Shown: positions 8,992 through 17,288 of the stretch, piece after piece
Position numbering within the stretch: position 1 is the first letter of the stretch
How the letters are laid out: each line of letters begins with the position of its first letter
Assembly: GCF_001693815.1 (NCBI RefSeq)
Contig: NZ_MBQD01000021.1
Coordinates: forward strand, 248,001-312,000
Reading direction: 5' to 3'
Length of the DNA stretch: 64,000 nucleotides
Source of the DNA: Tessaracoccus lapidicaptus
Lineage (GTDB): Bacteria; Actinomycetota; Actinomycetes; Propionibacteriales; Propionibacteriaceae
Notes under the pieces: model-generated
What the model was told of the DNA's origin: nothing
The model's input: only the letters and a program-made list of their open reading frames with translations
Database searches by the model: none
Position numbers and translations under genes: made by a program

Positions 8992-9429
8992 TCAGCCGTT
9001 GGCCGCCTGCAACCGCTGGCGGATGTCGGTCAGGACGTCGTCGATCTGCTGACGATCCCCTCCCGGGAACAGGAGGTGCGTCCGCCGGACCGCGCCGTGG
9101 TAGATGGTGACGTGCGAACCCTCCTGGGACTGCGTGACCTTCGTCACGTCGGCCCATTCGCCGGCGTGTTCGACGCTGGGTCCCACCAGCCGGTAGCCCG
9201 CGTCGTCCAGCGTGAGACGGACCGCCAGCCGGTCGATCGACAGGAACGCCACGACGGTGAGGACCACCCCGCCGAGCAGCACCAGCCCGCCGAGGATCGT
9301 CAGCGCGACATGCCAGTCCTGGGTGAGCGACACCACCAGCAGGACCGCACCCGCCAGGGCGGCGACGGCGGCGGTGACGAACGCGCGGACCGGGGGGCGG
9401 GGCTTGATGACGTGCGTGGACTCGGCCAT
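8992..9429 (-). CDS. Small membrane protein with PH-like C-terminal half
   Basis: I do not recognise a named family with certainty. The 145-residue protein has two adjacent membrane helices (about 15-35 and 42-65) followed by a soluble beta-rich half containing LDDAGYRLVGPSVEHAGEW and ending in a predicted helix (DDVLTDIRQRLQAANG). This layout resembles the small two-helix plus bacterial PH-domain proteins common in Actinobacteria, which have no agreed function. It converges on the LCP gene with a 1-bp gap. The ATG at 9429 is the first start in the frame. Confidence 0.7.
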   Translation of the reverse strand: MAESTHVIKPRPPVRAFVTAAVAALAGAVLLVVSLTQDWHVALTILGGLVLLGGVVLTVVAFLSIDRLAVRLTLDDAGYRLVGPSVEHAGEWADVTKVTQSQEGSHVTIYHGAVRRTHLLFPGGDRQQIDDVLTDIRQRLQAANG

Positions 9430-9504
9430 GGCCCCACAGTACCTAGCCGGTCAGCAGAATGACCGGACGCTGCCGGGGCACACGCCCGACGGTAAGCGAA
9501 CGAC

Positions 9505-9642
9505 TCAGCCGATGTAGATCTCGCAACCGACTCCGTCTCCGTCCCGATCCAGGTGAGGGCCGTAGCCTGGCTGCCAGTAGTAGATCGGAGCGGCTCCAGC
9601 ACCGCGAACCTCAGTGCCGTTAGCGTAATTGAGCCCCGTTGT
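9505..9642 (-). pseudogene. Truncated excalibur-domain 3' fragment
   Basis: The only coding signal is the end of an excalibur calcium-binding domain: GAAPIYYWQPGYGPHLDRDGDGVGCE, here cited for its PGYGPHLDRDGDGVGCE core (acidic ligand loop and second Cys). The first conserved Cys is replaced by Gly (YANGTEV where YxNCxEV is usual). There is no signal peptide or start on this side. The frame runs into an IS1380 target duplication at 9643, so the 5' part is lost. The 5' fragment at 19968-20907 (same strand, secreted, with tandem repeats) is the likely other half. That join is my inference from orientation and domain logic. Confidence 0.7.
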
Positions 9643-9647
9643 TTCAG

Positions 9648-11287
9648 CCTCGATCCGCCGACGTTCATTCGTAGGTGACGGTTTCGGCATTCTTGGAGGC
9701 GGCGGAACCGCGGTGCCGGGTGAGGGTGTGGACTATCCGCCGGTGTGCCCGGCTTTTCCACTGCAGGTTCCTGGTCGTGCCCGTGGGGCGGTTTGTCAAC
9801 TCGTGGCGAGGATGGGTGGTCCGAGGGCGGCGGTGTAGAGGGTGTCGAGTTCGTCTTGGGCAGGGCCAGCGGCGGGGTAGGTGGAGCCGCCACCGGCGGG
9901 CCTGGTTCGCGATCCTGCCGGCCACCTGGATCAGGGTGCGGCGTACGGTCGCGGTGCGGGCCTTGCCCAGAGTCGGGGACGCGAGGCGGGCGGCGGCCCG
10001 CGTCAGGTTGAACGCGATGGAGGCGAGGACGAGCCAGGCGGCGTTCGCGGTGAACTTCCCCGACAGGGCGTGCGCCAGCGGGCCGTCCTTGAGGTCGGCG
10101 ATGACCGCTTCGATGATCGCGTGATCACGGTGGGCGGCCTCAGCGTCCACCATCGTCAGCGTCGTGTTGGTGAAGACCGGGTGGTACCGGTAGCCGGGAA
10201 GGAGTTCCCCTTGGGTCTTCGCGGTGTGCGGGTTGAGGCGTTGCACGCGGCGGACGATCAGCCGGGCGGTGACGTGGTGGGCCTTGCGATGCGACGTGAA
10301 CGCGGTGAACGGCACCTCGGCGACCTCAGCCTGGGAGATCCACCGTTGCTGGGCCTGGTCGTAGATCGCGTCGCGGTACCGGATCGTGGTCCACGCCGCT
10401 TCGTCGAGGCCGGCGATGGCCCTGACGACGGCCTTGTTCATCCTTGCGGTGACCGAGAACCGGGCCCCACCCGCGGTCGCGGCGGCGACCATGTCGTGTC
10501 GGAAGTAGGCACTGTCAGCCCGAACCACCACCAGGCCGGGAGTGGTCGGTACGGCCCGCCGCAGGATGGCGAGGGGGTCGCCGATCAGGCTGGCCGCGCC
10601 GTGTCCGGAATCGATGTTGCCCTTCCGCAACCTCGTGGCGGCGATCACCGGCGCCGCCAGTGGGGTCGACACGATCGCCAACTGGGCGTTCAACCCCTTC
10701 ACCTTCGAATACCCGTAGGCGGCACCCTGCTTGCGGTAGCCGTGGGTTTCCCGGACGGTGTCATCGACATCCACATAGACGACCTGTTCGGCGCCGGCGA
10801 GGATCGGCGACACGTGCGCCAACCTCACCAACAGGCGGGCAGCGACGGCGTCCAACTGTCTGACGTGCCCAAACGCGTAGGCGCGTAGGTGGGTGCCCAG
10901 CGTGGTTGCTGCCCGCAGCCCGGTGAAGACCCGCCCCATCCCACCGTGGCGGAGCACGTCCAGATCGCTGATCGAGTCCGCTCCCGCGATCATCCCCGCG
11001 ACGATCGCCGGCACCTTGACCGAGGCGTTCGCCCCGGCGCTGCCCGGCACGGTCACATGCTCGTCGACCAGGTCGTGCAGTCCGGCCTGTTCGGCCAGCG
11101 TCATCACCGCCGGCAGCCCGCCGAAAGCGATCAGGTTCGGGTCGTCGAAAACGGGTTCAAGGGTGTGGCAGACTCGCACTACGAGTGCTCCTGTCAACGG
11201 GTCGAATTGAACTGTCGCAAGTCCTATTCTTCCTTGTCGCAGGAGCATTCGCTGTCACGGCACACCCATCACCCCGGCGGATCGAGG
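9648..11287 (-). mobile_element. IS1380-family insertion sequence
   Basis: A 1640-bp element. It is bounded by perfect 13-bp inverted repeats CCTCGATCCGCCG (9648-9660) and its complement (11275-11287). A 5-bp target duplication TTCAG flanks it at 9643-9647 and 11288-11292. Its size and its single transposase fit the IS1380 family. The right-hand TTCAG contains the lacI stop codon, so the element landed exactly at the 3' end of that gene without damaging its frame. Confidence 0.93.
9665..11179 (-). CDS. IS1380-family transposase, C-terminus frameshifted
   Basis: A DDE transposase. GTG at 11179, preceded by AGGAG, gives the typical start VRVCHTLEPVFDDPNL; an ATG at 11248 in the same frame is less likely. 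The middle carries the expected YVDVDDTVRETHGYRKQG segment, the GLVVVRADSAYF strand and the later DHAIIEAVIADLKDGPLAH region. Near 9858-9860, after HLPRRWPC, an extra G in a G run (plus strand) seems to shift the frame. Removing it gives QDELDTLYTAALGPPILATS and a stop at 9796, a normal family end of about 461 residues. As it stands, the last residues are arginine-rich nonsense reaching the IS edge. The catalytic core is intact; activity is uncertain. Confidence 0.9.
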   Translation of the reverse strand: MRVCHTLEPVFDDPNLIAFGGLPAVMTLAEQAGLHDLVDEHVTVPGSAGANASVKVPAIVAGMIAGADSISDLDVLRHGGMGRVFTGLRAATTLGTHLRAYAFGHVRQLDAVAARLLVRLAHVSPILAGAEQVVYVDVDDTVRETHGYRKQGAAYGYSKVKGLNAQLAIVSTPLAAPVIAATRLRKGNIDSGHGAASLIGDPLAILRRAVPTTPGLVVVRADSAYFRHDMVAAATAGGARFSVTARMNKAVVRAIAGLDEAAWTTIRYRDAIYDQAQQRWISQAEVAEVPFTAFTSHRKAHHVTARLIVRRVQRLNPHTAKTQGELLPGYRYHPVFTNTTLTMVDAEAAHRDHAIIEAVIADLKDGPLAHALSGKFTANAAWLVLASIAFNLTRAAARLASPTLGKARTATVRRTLIQVAGRIANQARRWRLHLPRRWPCPRRTRHPLHRRPRTTHPRHELTNRPTGTTRNLQWKSRAHRRIVHTLTRHRGSAASKNAETVTYE

Positions 11288-11288
11288 T

Positions 11289-12353
11289 TCAGCCGGGGCC
11301 GAGCTTGTGCGCAGGGCGGGCTACTCGACTGTCGGCCCTACGTGCTTCTGCCCCGAAGGTCGACTCTCTGATGATGACGCTGCCTTCGAAGGAGATGTGC
11401 TCAATCGGGGCGGTGGGATGGGCGATGTGGTGGAGGAGGATTTCGGCGGCCCGGTGTCCCATGTCGTAGGACGGTTGGCGGATGGTGGTGAGGGGGACGA
11501 TGGCCATGGCCGCGTAGTTATCATCGTCGTAGCCGATCAGCGCGATGTCGTCGGGGATGCGGATCCCGGCGCGGATGAAGGCGGTCATGGCCCCGAGCGC
11601 GAGCATGTCGTTGGCGGCGAAGATGGCGTCCGGCCAGGTGGCGCGGGGTTGCCCAATGATGTCGGTGGCGGCGATCCGGCCGTTCTCGATGTCGAGTGCG
11701 CGTACCTGCAACACGGTGACGTCGGCGGCGGCGCCTAGCGCGGCTGTGACGGCGGCGCGGAGTCCTGCTAGACGGTTGGCGGAGTGGGAGATCTGATCGC
11801 GGCCGATGAACATGATCCGTTTCCGGCCGATCTGCACCAGGTGCTCTCCCGCGAGCTGACCACCGCGGAAGTCATCGAAGGAGATGCTGGGGATGGCGGG
11901 GTGCTCGACGAGGGGACTGACGGCGATGCACTGGATTCCCTTGCTCTGCAGTCGAAGAAGCTGTTCAGAGGCGTCGGCCACCGGACTGATGATGAGGCCC
12001 TGAACCCGATGCGACTCAAACATCTCGATGTTGCCACGTTCCCGCTCGGGGTCACGGCCGCTGTTGCCGAAGAACGGCGTCCACCCCTGTTCCCGGACGG
12101 CGTCCTCCACCCCCCGCGACATGCTCGAGTAGAACGGGATCCAGGCATCGAGGAGGTTGAGCGCGATGGTCTTGCTCGTGCCGCTGCGCAACTGGCGGGC
12201 GGACTCGTTGGGGACGTACCCCAACTCGCTGATCGCCGCGTTCACGCGCTCACGATTCTTCGCCGACACCAGATGGGGGCGGTGAAAGAAGTTCGACACC
12301 GTCGAGGGAGATACCCCGGCGCGTGCCGCCACGTCCTTGACGCTCGCAACCAT
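11289..12353 (-). CDS. LacI-family transcriptional regulator of the sugar operon
   Basis: A DNA-binding repressor with a sugar-binding domain, 354 residues. The N-terminal HTH reads VKDVAARAGVSPSTVSNFF, followed by the hinge helix (about 45-58), then a periplasmic-binding-protein-like ligand domain (60-340) with IGYDDDNYAAM near the end. It is divergent from the substrate-binding protein gene. The gap holds a TGCAACGTTGCA palindrome and a second GTTGCA/TGCAAC pair, likely its operators. The stop codon (11289-11291) lies inside the TTCAG duplication left by IS1380. The last 15-20 residues (ADSRVARPAHKLGPG) look non-conserved. The ligand is probably a ketose, judged by the operon. Confidence 0.92.
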   Translation of the reverse strand: MVASVKDVAARAGVSPSTVSNFFHRPHLVSAKNRERVNAAISELGYVPNESARQLRSGTSKTIALNLLDAWIPFYSSMSRGVEDAVREQGWTPFFGNSGRDPERERGNIEMFESHRVQGLIISPVADASEQLLRLQSKGIQCIAVSPLVEHPAIPSISFDDFRGGQLAGEHLVQIGRKRIMFIGRDQISHSANRLAGLRAAVTAALGAAADVTVLQVRALDIENGRIAATDIIGQPRATWPDAIFAANDMLALGAMTAFIRAGIRIPDDIALIGYDDDNYAAMAIVPLTTIRQPSYDMGHRAAEILLHHIAHPTAPIEHISFEGSVIIRESTFGAEARRADSRVARPAHKLGPG

Positions 12354-12402
12354 CGTTGGTCACTTCCTTCCAGTTCGGCCTGAACTGCACTCTACCAACC
12401 AC

Positions 12403-12449
12403 TTGACACGTTGCAAGTGCGAATGCAACACTGAACCTGCAACGTTGCA
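12403..12449 (+). promoter_or_regulatory. Promoter and LacI-type operators of the sugar operon
   Basis: TTGACA (12403-12408) is a good -35; AACACT (12427-12432) at 18-bp spacing is a weak -10. Four GTTGCA/TGCAAC half-sites start at 12410, 12424, 12438 and 12444. The last two form the perfect 12-bp palindrome TGCAACGTTGCA with a central CG, as in many LacI/GalR operators. One pair overlaps the promoter spacer and -10, so binding should block transcription. Confidence 0.7.
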
Positions 12450-12508
12450 ACCGGATGGGTGGGACGGAGATCCCGACCACGATCCGCAAGAGACAAAGGA
12501 GTTCTTAC

Positions 12509-13537
12509 ATGTCACGCAAGCACCTGAAGATGGCTGCGGTTCTCGCTGTGGGGGCGCTCGCGTTGAGCGCCTGTACCAGCAAGAACGAGTCGAGTTCGGT
12601 CGGCAGCACGCCTGCGAGTGGGGGAGAGGCGGTCACGGTTGCGTTCGTTCCCAAGCTGCAGGGCATCCCCTATTTCGAGGCGATGAACGCCGGTGGCCAG
12701 AAGGCCGCTGAGGAACTGGGTATCGAGTGGCTGTACCAGGGTCCGACGACGGCGGACGCGGCGGCGCAGTCCGAGATCGTGCGCGCCTTCATCCAGCAGA
12801 AGGTCGACGTTCTGGTGGTGGCCCCCAACGATCCGGATTCTATGGCGCCGCTGCTGCAGGAGGCTCAGGATGCGGGTATCCGGGTGGCTACCTCTGACAC
12901 CGATGCCCCGAACTCGGTGCGCGAGTTGTTCGTCAACCAGACCACCCCGGAGAACCATGGTCGCGCGTTGGCGGAGAGCCTGACGGGGGCGATGGGCGGG
13001 GCGGGCGAGTTCGCGATTGTGTCGTGCTCGGAGACCGCGTCGAACCTCAACTCCTACATTGAGGAGATCAACAAGGTGATGGCGGCGGACTTCCCCGGCA
13101 TCACGCTGGTCGACACCGTGTACGCCGGTGAGGATCAGGCGAAGGCGGCCTCGATGGCCACGGACCTGATGAACGCGCACCCCGACCTGACCGGGATCGT
13201 GGGGTTGTGCTCGGCCGCCGCGCCGGGTGTGGCCCAGGCGGTGCGTGATGCCGGCCGAATCGGCGAGGTGTTCACGGTGGGTGGCGGGACCCCCACGGCC
13301 ATGGCGCCCTATCTCCTGGATGGTTCCTCCAGCGCTTCGGTGCTGTGGGATGTGGAGAACCTTGGCTACCTGACCGCGTGGGCTGGGTCCGAGCTTGCCG
13401 CCGACACGGCGTTCGAGTCGGCCTTCGACGTCAACAGCGACATCACGGGTGTCACCTATGACGCAGCCACCAAGATCATGCTGCTCGGCGATCCGCTCGT
13501 GTTCACCAAGGACAACGTCGAGCAGTTCGACTACTGA
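12509..13537 (+). CDS. Sugar ABC transporter substrate-binding lipoprotein
   Basis: The extracellular sugar receptor of the importer. The 342-residue precursor has a lipobox LSAC with the modified Cys at about residue 22, then a type I periplasmic-binding-protein fold (LsrB/RhaS-like) with VAFVPKLQGIPYFEAMNAG, VDVLVVAPNDPDSMAPLLQ and the late TVGGGTPTAMAPYLLDGS. ATG at 12509 has an AAAGGA site 8 bases upstream; an ATG at 12455 would put 18 residues before the signal and is rejected. It is the first gene after the LacI operators. A stable hairpin after its stop may raise its level over the rest of the operon. Confidence 0.92.
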   Translation: MSRKHLKMAAVLAVGALALSACTSKNESSSVGSTPASGGEAVTVAFVPKLQGIPYFEAMNAGGQKAAEELGIEWLYQGPTTADAAAQSEIVRAFIQQKVDVLVVAPNDPDSMAPLLQEAQDAGIRVATSDTDAPNSVRELFVNQTTPENHGRALAESLTGAMGGAGEFAIVSCSETASNLNSYIEEINKVMAADFPGITLVDTVYAGEDQAKAASMATDLMNAHPDLTGIVGLCSAAAPGVAQAVRDAGRIGEVFTVGGGTPTAMAPYLLDGSSSASVLWDVENLGYLTAWAGSELAADTAFESAFDVNSDITGVTYDAATKIMLLGDPLVFTKDNVEQFDY

Positions 13538-13559
13538 TCCCACGCCCCGCCCGGTTCTC

Positions 13560-13592
13560 GGGGCGGCTCATCGAACACACCTGAGCCGCCCC
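13560..13592 (+). terminator. Intercistronic hairpin after the binding-protein gene
   Basis: An 11-bp perfect stem, GGGGCGGCTCA with TGAGCCGCCCC, and an 11-nt loop lie 22 bases after the stop. There is no T run. It is likely an mRNA-stabilising or partial-termination hairpin that keeps the binding protein in excess, as is common in ABC operons. Confidence 0.6.
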
Positions 13593-13640
13593 GTGGCCTC
13601 AGCGCGACCGAAGAACACCACAGGAAAGGAAAGAAGCACC

Positions 13641-15158
13641 GTGAGCGAAGGCAATGTCCCCCGCGTCTCGATGCGAGGCATCTCGAAACGATACGGGGGT
13701 GTGCGGGCCATCCGGCACGCGGACTTCACCCTGGAGCCAGGCACCGTGCACGCCCTTGTGGGCGAGAACGGCGCCGGGAAGTCGACGCTGATCAAGATCC
13801 TCGCGGGCGCCGAACAAACCGACACCGGAACCATCGAATTCGACGGCAGGCCGGTGACTATCAACTCCACCGCGGACGCGATCCGTCTCGGCGTCCAAAC
13901 CGTCTACCAGGAACCGCAACTGTTCCCCGAACTGAGCATCACCGAGAATGTGTTCCTCGGGCGAGAGCTCACCAAGGGCGGCCGGATCGACTGGGCCGCC
14001 CAAGCCGGCGAGATCCAGGAACTCCTCCAAATGATCGGTCTGCCGCCCGAGGTCGCGACCGTCCAAGTCGCAGACCTGTCCATCGCCCAGCAGCAGCAGG
14101 TGTCGATCGCCAAAGCCGTCGCTGGCGACGCCAGCGTGTTGATTATCGATGAGCCGTCGGCGATCCTCACCGACACCGAGATCGAAGTGCTGTTCACCGT
14201 TGTCCGGCGCCTCACCGAACGCGGGGTGGCAGTGATCTACATATCCCACCGGCTCGACGAACTGTTCCAGATCGCCGACGTCGTGACGGTCATGAGAGAC
14301 GGCACCACCCTCGACACTTACCCGATCGCCGACCTCACCGTGCCACACCTCGTGGAGCTGATGGTCGGAGGCATTGACACCGCTGAGCGTCACGTCCGCG
14401 ACCTGCCGTCAGGGGAACCGACGCTGCAACTGGACAACGTCAGCGTGGCGGGACGACTCCACGACATCAACCTCACAGTCCGCCCCGGAGAAATCGTCGG
14501 ACTGTACGGGCTCCTGGGCTCGGGAGCGGGGGAGATCGCCGAGGTCATCTACGGGATGCGACACGCCACCGGCGGCAGCATCAGCCTCCAGGGAACACCC
14601 TTGAAGGGCGGCAGCCCGGCCGCCGCGCGGGACAGGGGGATCGCGATGGTCCCCGCGAACCGCGCGAAACAGGGTGTCTTCTCCTTCCAGTCGATCGCTT
14701 TCAACATCACCATCAGCGACCTGACGAAGCTGGGTCGCGTCCGCGGCTGGGTCAGCCCGAAGCGCGAGACCGCATTGAGCCGCACCCTCGTCTCCCGCCT
14801 GGGGGTCAAGACCCCCAGCGAGAAACAGCCCGTCATGGCCATGTCCGGCGGCAACGCGCAGAAGGTCGTGTTCGCCCGCCAACTGATGGACACCCCCACC
14901 CTTCTCCTGCTCGCCGAACCCACCCAGGGCGTCGACGTCGGAGCCAAGGAGGAGATCCACCGACTGATCGAAGAACTGGCCGCAGACGGGACCGCTGTGC
15001 TGGTCACCACCACCGACCTCGGTGAGGTGCAGCGGATCGCCGACCGGATCATCGTGATCCGCGACGGTCGCGTCCACGCCGAGTTCGGCCCCGGCGCCAC
15101 CCAGGTCGAGCTCCTCGCGGCGGCCTCCGGCGCAACCACACAGGAGGACCCACGATGA
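13641..15158 (+). CDS. Sugar ABC transporter ATP-binding protein (tandem domains)
   Basis: The energising subunit, 505 residues with two fused ABC domains, as in the ribose/rhamnose/AI-2 importer class. The first domain has Walker A GENGAGKST and Walker B VLIIDEPSA. The second has a degenerate Walker A GLLGSGAGE, signature MSGGNAQKV and LLLAEPTQGVDVGAK. In the first domain the signature region reads LSIAQQQQVSIAK, as in other members of this class. GTG at 13641 follows AGGAAAGGA; the open frame upstream is not coding. The stop overlaps the permease start at 15155 (ATGA). Sugar specificity cannot be read from this subunit. Confidence 0.93.
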   Translation: MSEGNVPRVSMRGISKRYGGVRAIRHADFTLEPGTVHALVGENGAGKSTLIKILAGAEQTDTGTIEFDGRPVTINSTADAIRLGVQTVYQEPQLFPELSITENVFLGRELTKGGRIDWAAQAGEIQELLQMIGLPPEVATVQVADLSIAQQQQVSIAKAVAGDASVLIIDEPSAILTDTEIEVLFTVVRRLTERGVAVIYISHRLDELFQIADVVTVMRDGTTLDTYPIADLTVPHLVELMVGGIDTAERHVRDLPSGEPTLQLDNVSVAGRLHDINLTVRPGEIVGLYGLLGSGAGEIAEVIYGMRHATGGSISLQGTPLKGGSPAAARDRGIAMVPANRAKQGVFSFQSIAFNITISDLTKLGRVRGWVSPKRETALSRTLVSRLGVKTPSEKQPVMAMSGGNAQKVVFARQLMDTPTLLLLAEPTQGVDVGAKEEIHRLIEELAADGTAVLVTTTDLGEVQRIADRIIVIRDGRVHAEFGPGATQVELLAAASGATTQEDPR

Positions 15159-16174
15159 CCACGACCACTATTCCCGTCAAGGCGGACCTGACCAGCAAGG
15201 TGAAGGGACGAATCCTCCCGCCCCTGGTCACCGGCCAGGAGTACGTACTCATCGGGATCATCGTCGCGCTCTGGGCGCTGCTGGGGGTGTTCACTCCCGC
15301 GTTCCTGACAGCGGGCTCCGTGGTGCCGCTTCTGGTGGCAGTGGCCCCGGTCGCGCTGGTCGGCGTAGGGATGACCTTCGTCATCATCACCGCCGGCATC
15401 GACGTGTCCGTTGGTGCTGCGACCATGGTCGCCGCAGTCGTGGTGGCAAAAGCGATGGTGGCCCTCGGGCTTCCCCTGATCCCGGCCGTGCTGCTCGCGA
15501 TGGCCATCGGTGGAGTCCTGGGACTCATCAACGGCGTGCTGATCGCCTACGGACGAATCCACCCCATCATCATCACCTTCGGAACCGCCAACCTGTTCAT
15601 GTACCTGGGGCTGCAGATCTTCGGGTCGAGCACCGTCAACAACATCCCCTCGACGTTCGCGATCTTCGGGCGCGGCGAGGAGGGACGCACCCTCGGGATC
15701 CCACACAGCTTCCTGATCACACTGATCGTGCTCGGCGCCGCATGGTGGTTCCTCCGGCACCGCCCCAGCGGCCGACACCTGCTGGCCATCGGCGGCAACG
15801 AGAACGCCGCCCGCCTCGCCGGGGTCAAGGTCAAACAGCTCCTCGTCTCCGCCTACACCCTCACCGGACTCCTGATCGGACTCGGGGCCTGCTTCACCCT
15901 CGGGATGGGGACCTCGACCCTCGACCAGGGCGTTGGCGTCGGACGCGAACTTGCCGTCATCGCCGCCGTGGTCATCGGAGGCACCTCGGTCCTGGGAGGT
16001 CGAGGGTCGGTACTCGGCACCCTCCTCGGCGCCATCCTTGTGCAGACGGTCACCTCGGGCGTCACCCAGTTGGGCTGGCCGTCCCAACTGTCCGACCTGT
16101 TCGTCGGACTGGCGATCATCCTCGCCGTCGGCACAGACATCATCCGCGAACGAGCCCGGAAGAAGACGTCATGA
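15155..16174 (+). CDS. Sugar ABC transporter permease 1
   Basis: A membrane channel subunit of the importer, 339 residues with about eight to ten hydrophobic helices. It carries the RbsC/BPD_transp_2 family features: FVIITAGIDVSVGAATM after the first helices, LGLINGVLIAYGRIHPIIITFGT in the middle (quoted only in part: NGVLIAYGRIHPIIITFGT), GGNENAARLAGVKV, and the late VIAAVVIGGTSVLGGRGSV. ATG at 15155 overlaps the ATPase stop, and its own stop overlaps the next permease start. It pairs with the second permease to form a heterodimeric pore. Confidence 0.92.
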   Translation: MTTTTIPVKADLTSKVKGRILPPLVTGQEYVLIGIIVALWALLGVFTPAFLTAGSVVPLLVAVAPVALVGVGMTFVIITAGIDVSVGAATMVAAVVVAKAMVALGLPLIPAVLLAMAIGGVLGLINGVLIAYGRIHPIIITFGTANLFMYLGLQIFGSSTVNNIPSTFAIFGRGEEGRTLGIPHSFLITLIVLGAAWWFLRHRPSGRHLLAIGGNENAARLAGVKVKQLLVSAYTLTGLLIGLGACFTLGMGTSTLDQGVGVGRELAVIAAVVIGGTSVLGGRGSVLGTLLGAILVQTVTSGVTQLGWPSQLSDLFVGLAIILAVGTDIIRERARKKTS

Positions 16175-17262
16175 GCGCCTCAACCCTCACCCCCATCCCA
16201 GCCGCCGCCACCAAGGCAGCCGAGTTGCCCCTCCTGCAGCGCATCGTCAGGACACTGCTCACCCAGCGCGTGGCGCTGCTGGGCGTCCTCATCGTCGTGG
16301 TGCTGGCCGTCATGATGTCACTCGACACCGCAGGCATGCTGTCGGGCAGCTACGACACCGACTACCTGGCCTCCACCTTGATCAGTGCCGTCCCAGTCGC
16401 CATCCTCGGGTTCGCACAGCTGATCGTCATCCTCTCCGGCAAAGCGGGAATCGACCTCTCCGTAGGGGCCGTGGTGTCGATCTCCGGTGTCGTGTTCGGG
16501 TTCTCTTACGGGGTCTGGGGCCTCGGACTTGTCCCCGCGATCCTGCTCACCGCACTCACCGGTGTCGTGTGTGGCGCCATCAACGGCTACCTGATCGCCT
16601 ACATCGGGTTTCCCCCCCTGATCGCGACCCTGGCCACGTTCTACGCCCTGAAATCCCTGGCCATGGTGGTCAGCGGACAGCGCCCGATCAACTCCCAAAC
16701 CATCCAGGACTTCTACTCCGCCGCTCGCCCTGTCGAACTGCCCCTGATCGGGCAGTACCTGCCCGACTTCCCTATGGCCGTGTTCACCTTCCTGCTCCCC
16801 GCCGTCGTCCTCATGTGGCTCCTACTGAACCGAACCGCCTACGGCCGACGGGCCTACGCGATCGGCACCAACGACGACGCAGCCAAATGGGCCGGTATCG
16901 ACACCCGACGAACACGCCTGATCGCCTACATCACCGCCGGCGGGCTTGCCTCCATGGCCGCAGTGGTGATCGTGGCCCAGTTCGCATCTGCCCGGCCGGA
17001 CGCCGGCACCGCCGGCAACGGCCTGGCCCTGCCCGCCATCACCATCGCCGTCCTGGGAGGCGTCGCCATCACCGGCGGCATCGGCCGCGTCGCCGGCGTC
17101 CTCCTGGCAACACTCCTGGTCGTCTGGCTCAACGCCGGGCTCCTCCTCGCGATCCCCGGCAACCCCGGCACCCAAATGCAGCTCCTCGCCATGGGCGTCA
17201 TGCTCATCGGAGCCGCCCTCCTCAACAACTACGCAAGCAAGCGATACGGAATCGTCAAATGA
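16171..17262 (+). CDS. Sugar ABC transporter permease 2
   Basis: The second channel subunit, 363 residues, same RbsC-like family. It has an N-terminal cytosolic stretch of about 35 residues, then eight to ten helices, with LIVILSGKAGIDLSVGAVV, NGYLIAYIGFPPLIATLATF and AIGTNDDAAKWAGIDTRRTR. ATG at 16171 overlaps the stop of permease 1 (ATGA), which settles the start; the frame stays open upstream but is out of register with the first permease. The stop at 17260-17262 overlaps an ATG at 17259 that could begin a longer form of the epimerase. Confidence 0.92.
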   Translation: MSASTLTPIPAAATKAAELPLLQRIVRTLLTQRVALLGVLIVVVLAVMMSLDTAGMLSGSYDTDYLASTLISAVPVAILGFAQLIVILSGKAGIDLSVGAVVSISGVVFGFSYGVWGLGLVPAILLTALTGVVCGAINGYLIAYIGFPPLIATLATFYALKSLAMVVSGQRPINSQTIQDFYSAARPVELPLIGQYLPDFPMAVFTFLLPAVVLMWLLLNRTAYGRRAYAIGTNDDAAKWAGIDTRRTRLIAYITAGGLASMAAVVIVAQFASARPDAGTAGNGLALPAITIAVLGGVAITGGIGRVAGVLLATLLVVWLNAGLLLAIPGNPGTQMQLLAMGVMLIGAALLNNYASKRYGIVK

Positions 17263-17288
17263 ACACCAAGCAGAAAGAAGATCGCGCA

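Noticed and set aside
9430-9504. Possible small gene between the PH-like protein and the excalibur fragment
   Set aside because: Only 75 bases, with no start, ribosome-binding site or repeat.
9505-9690. Independent 61-residue excalibur gene starting at 9690
   Set aside because: Its first 15-16 codons lie inside the IS1380 terminal region and target duplication, so it is a fusion artefact.
14549-16087. 512-codon minus-strand frame with Asp/His/Gly-rich sequence
   Set aside because: Antisense to the ABC ATPase and permease genes, which have clear family motifs.
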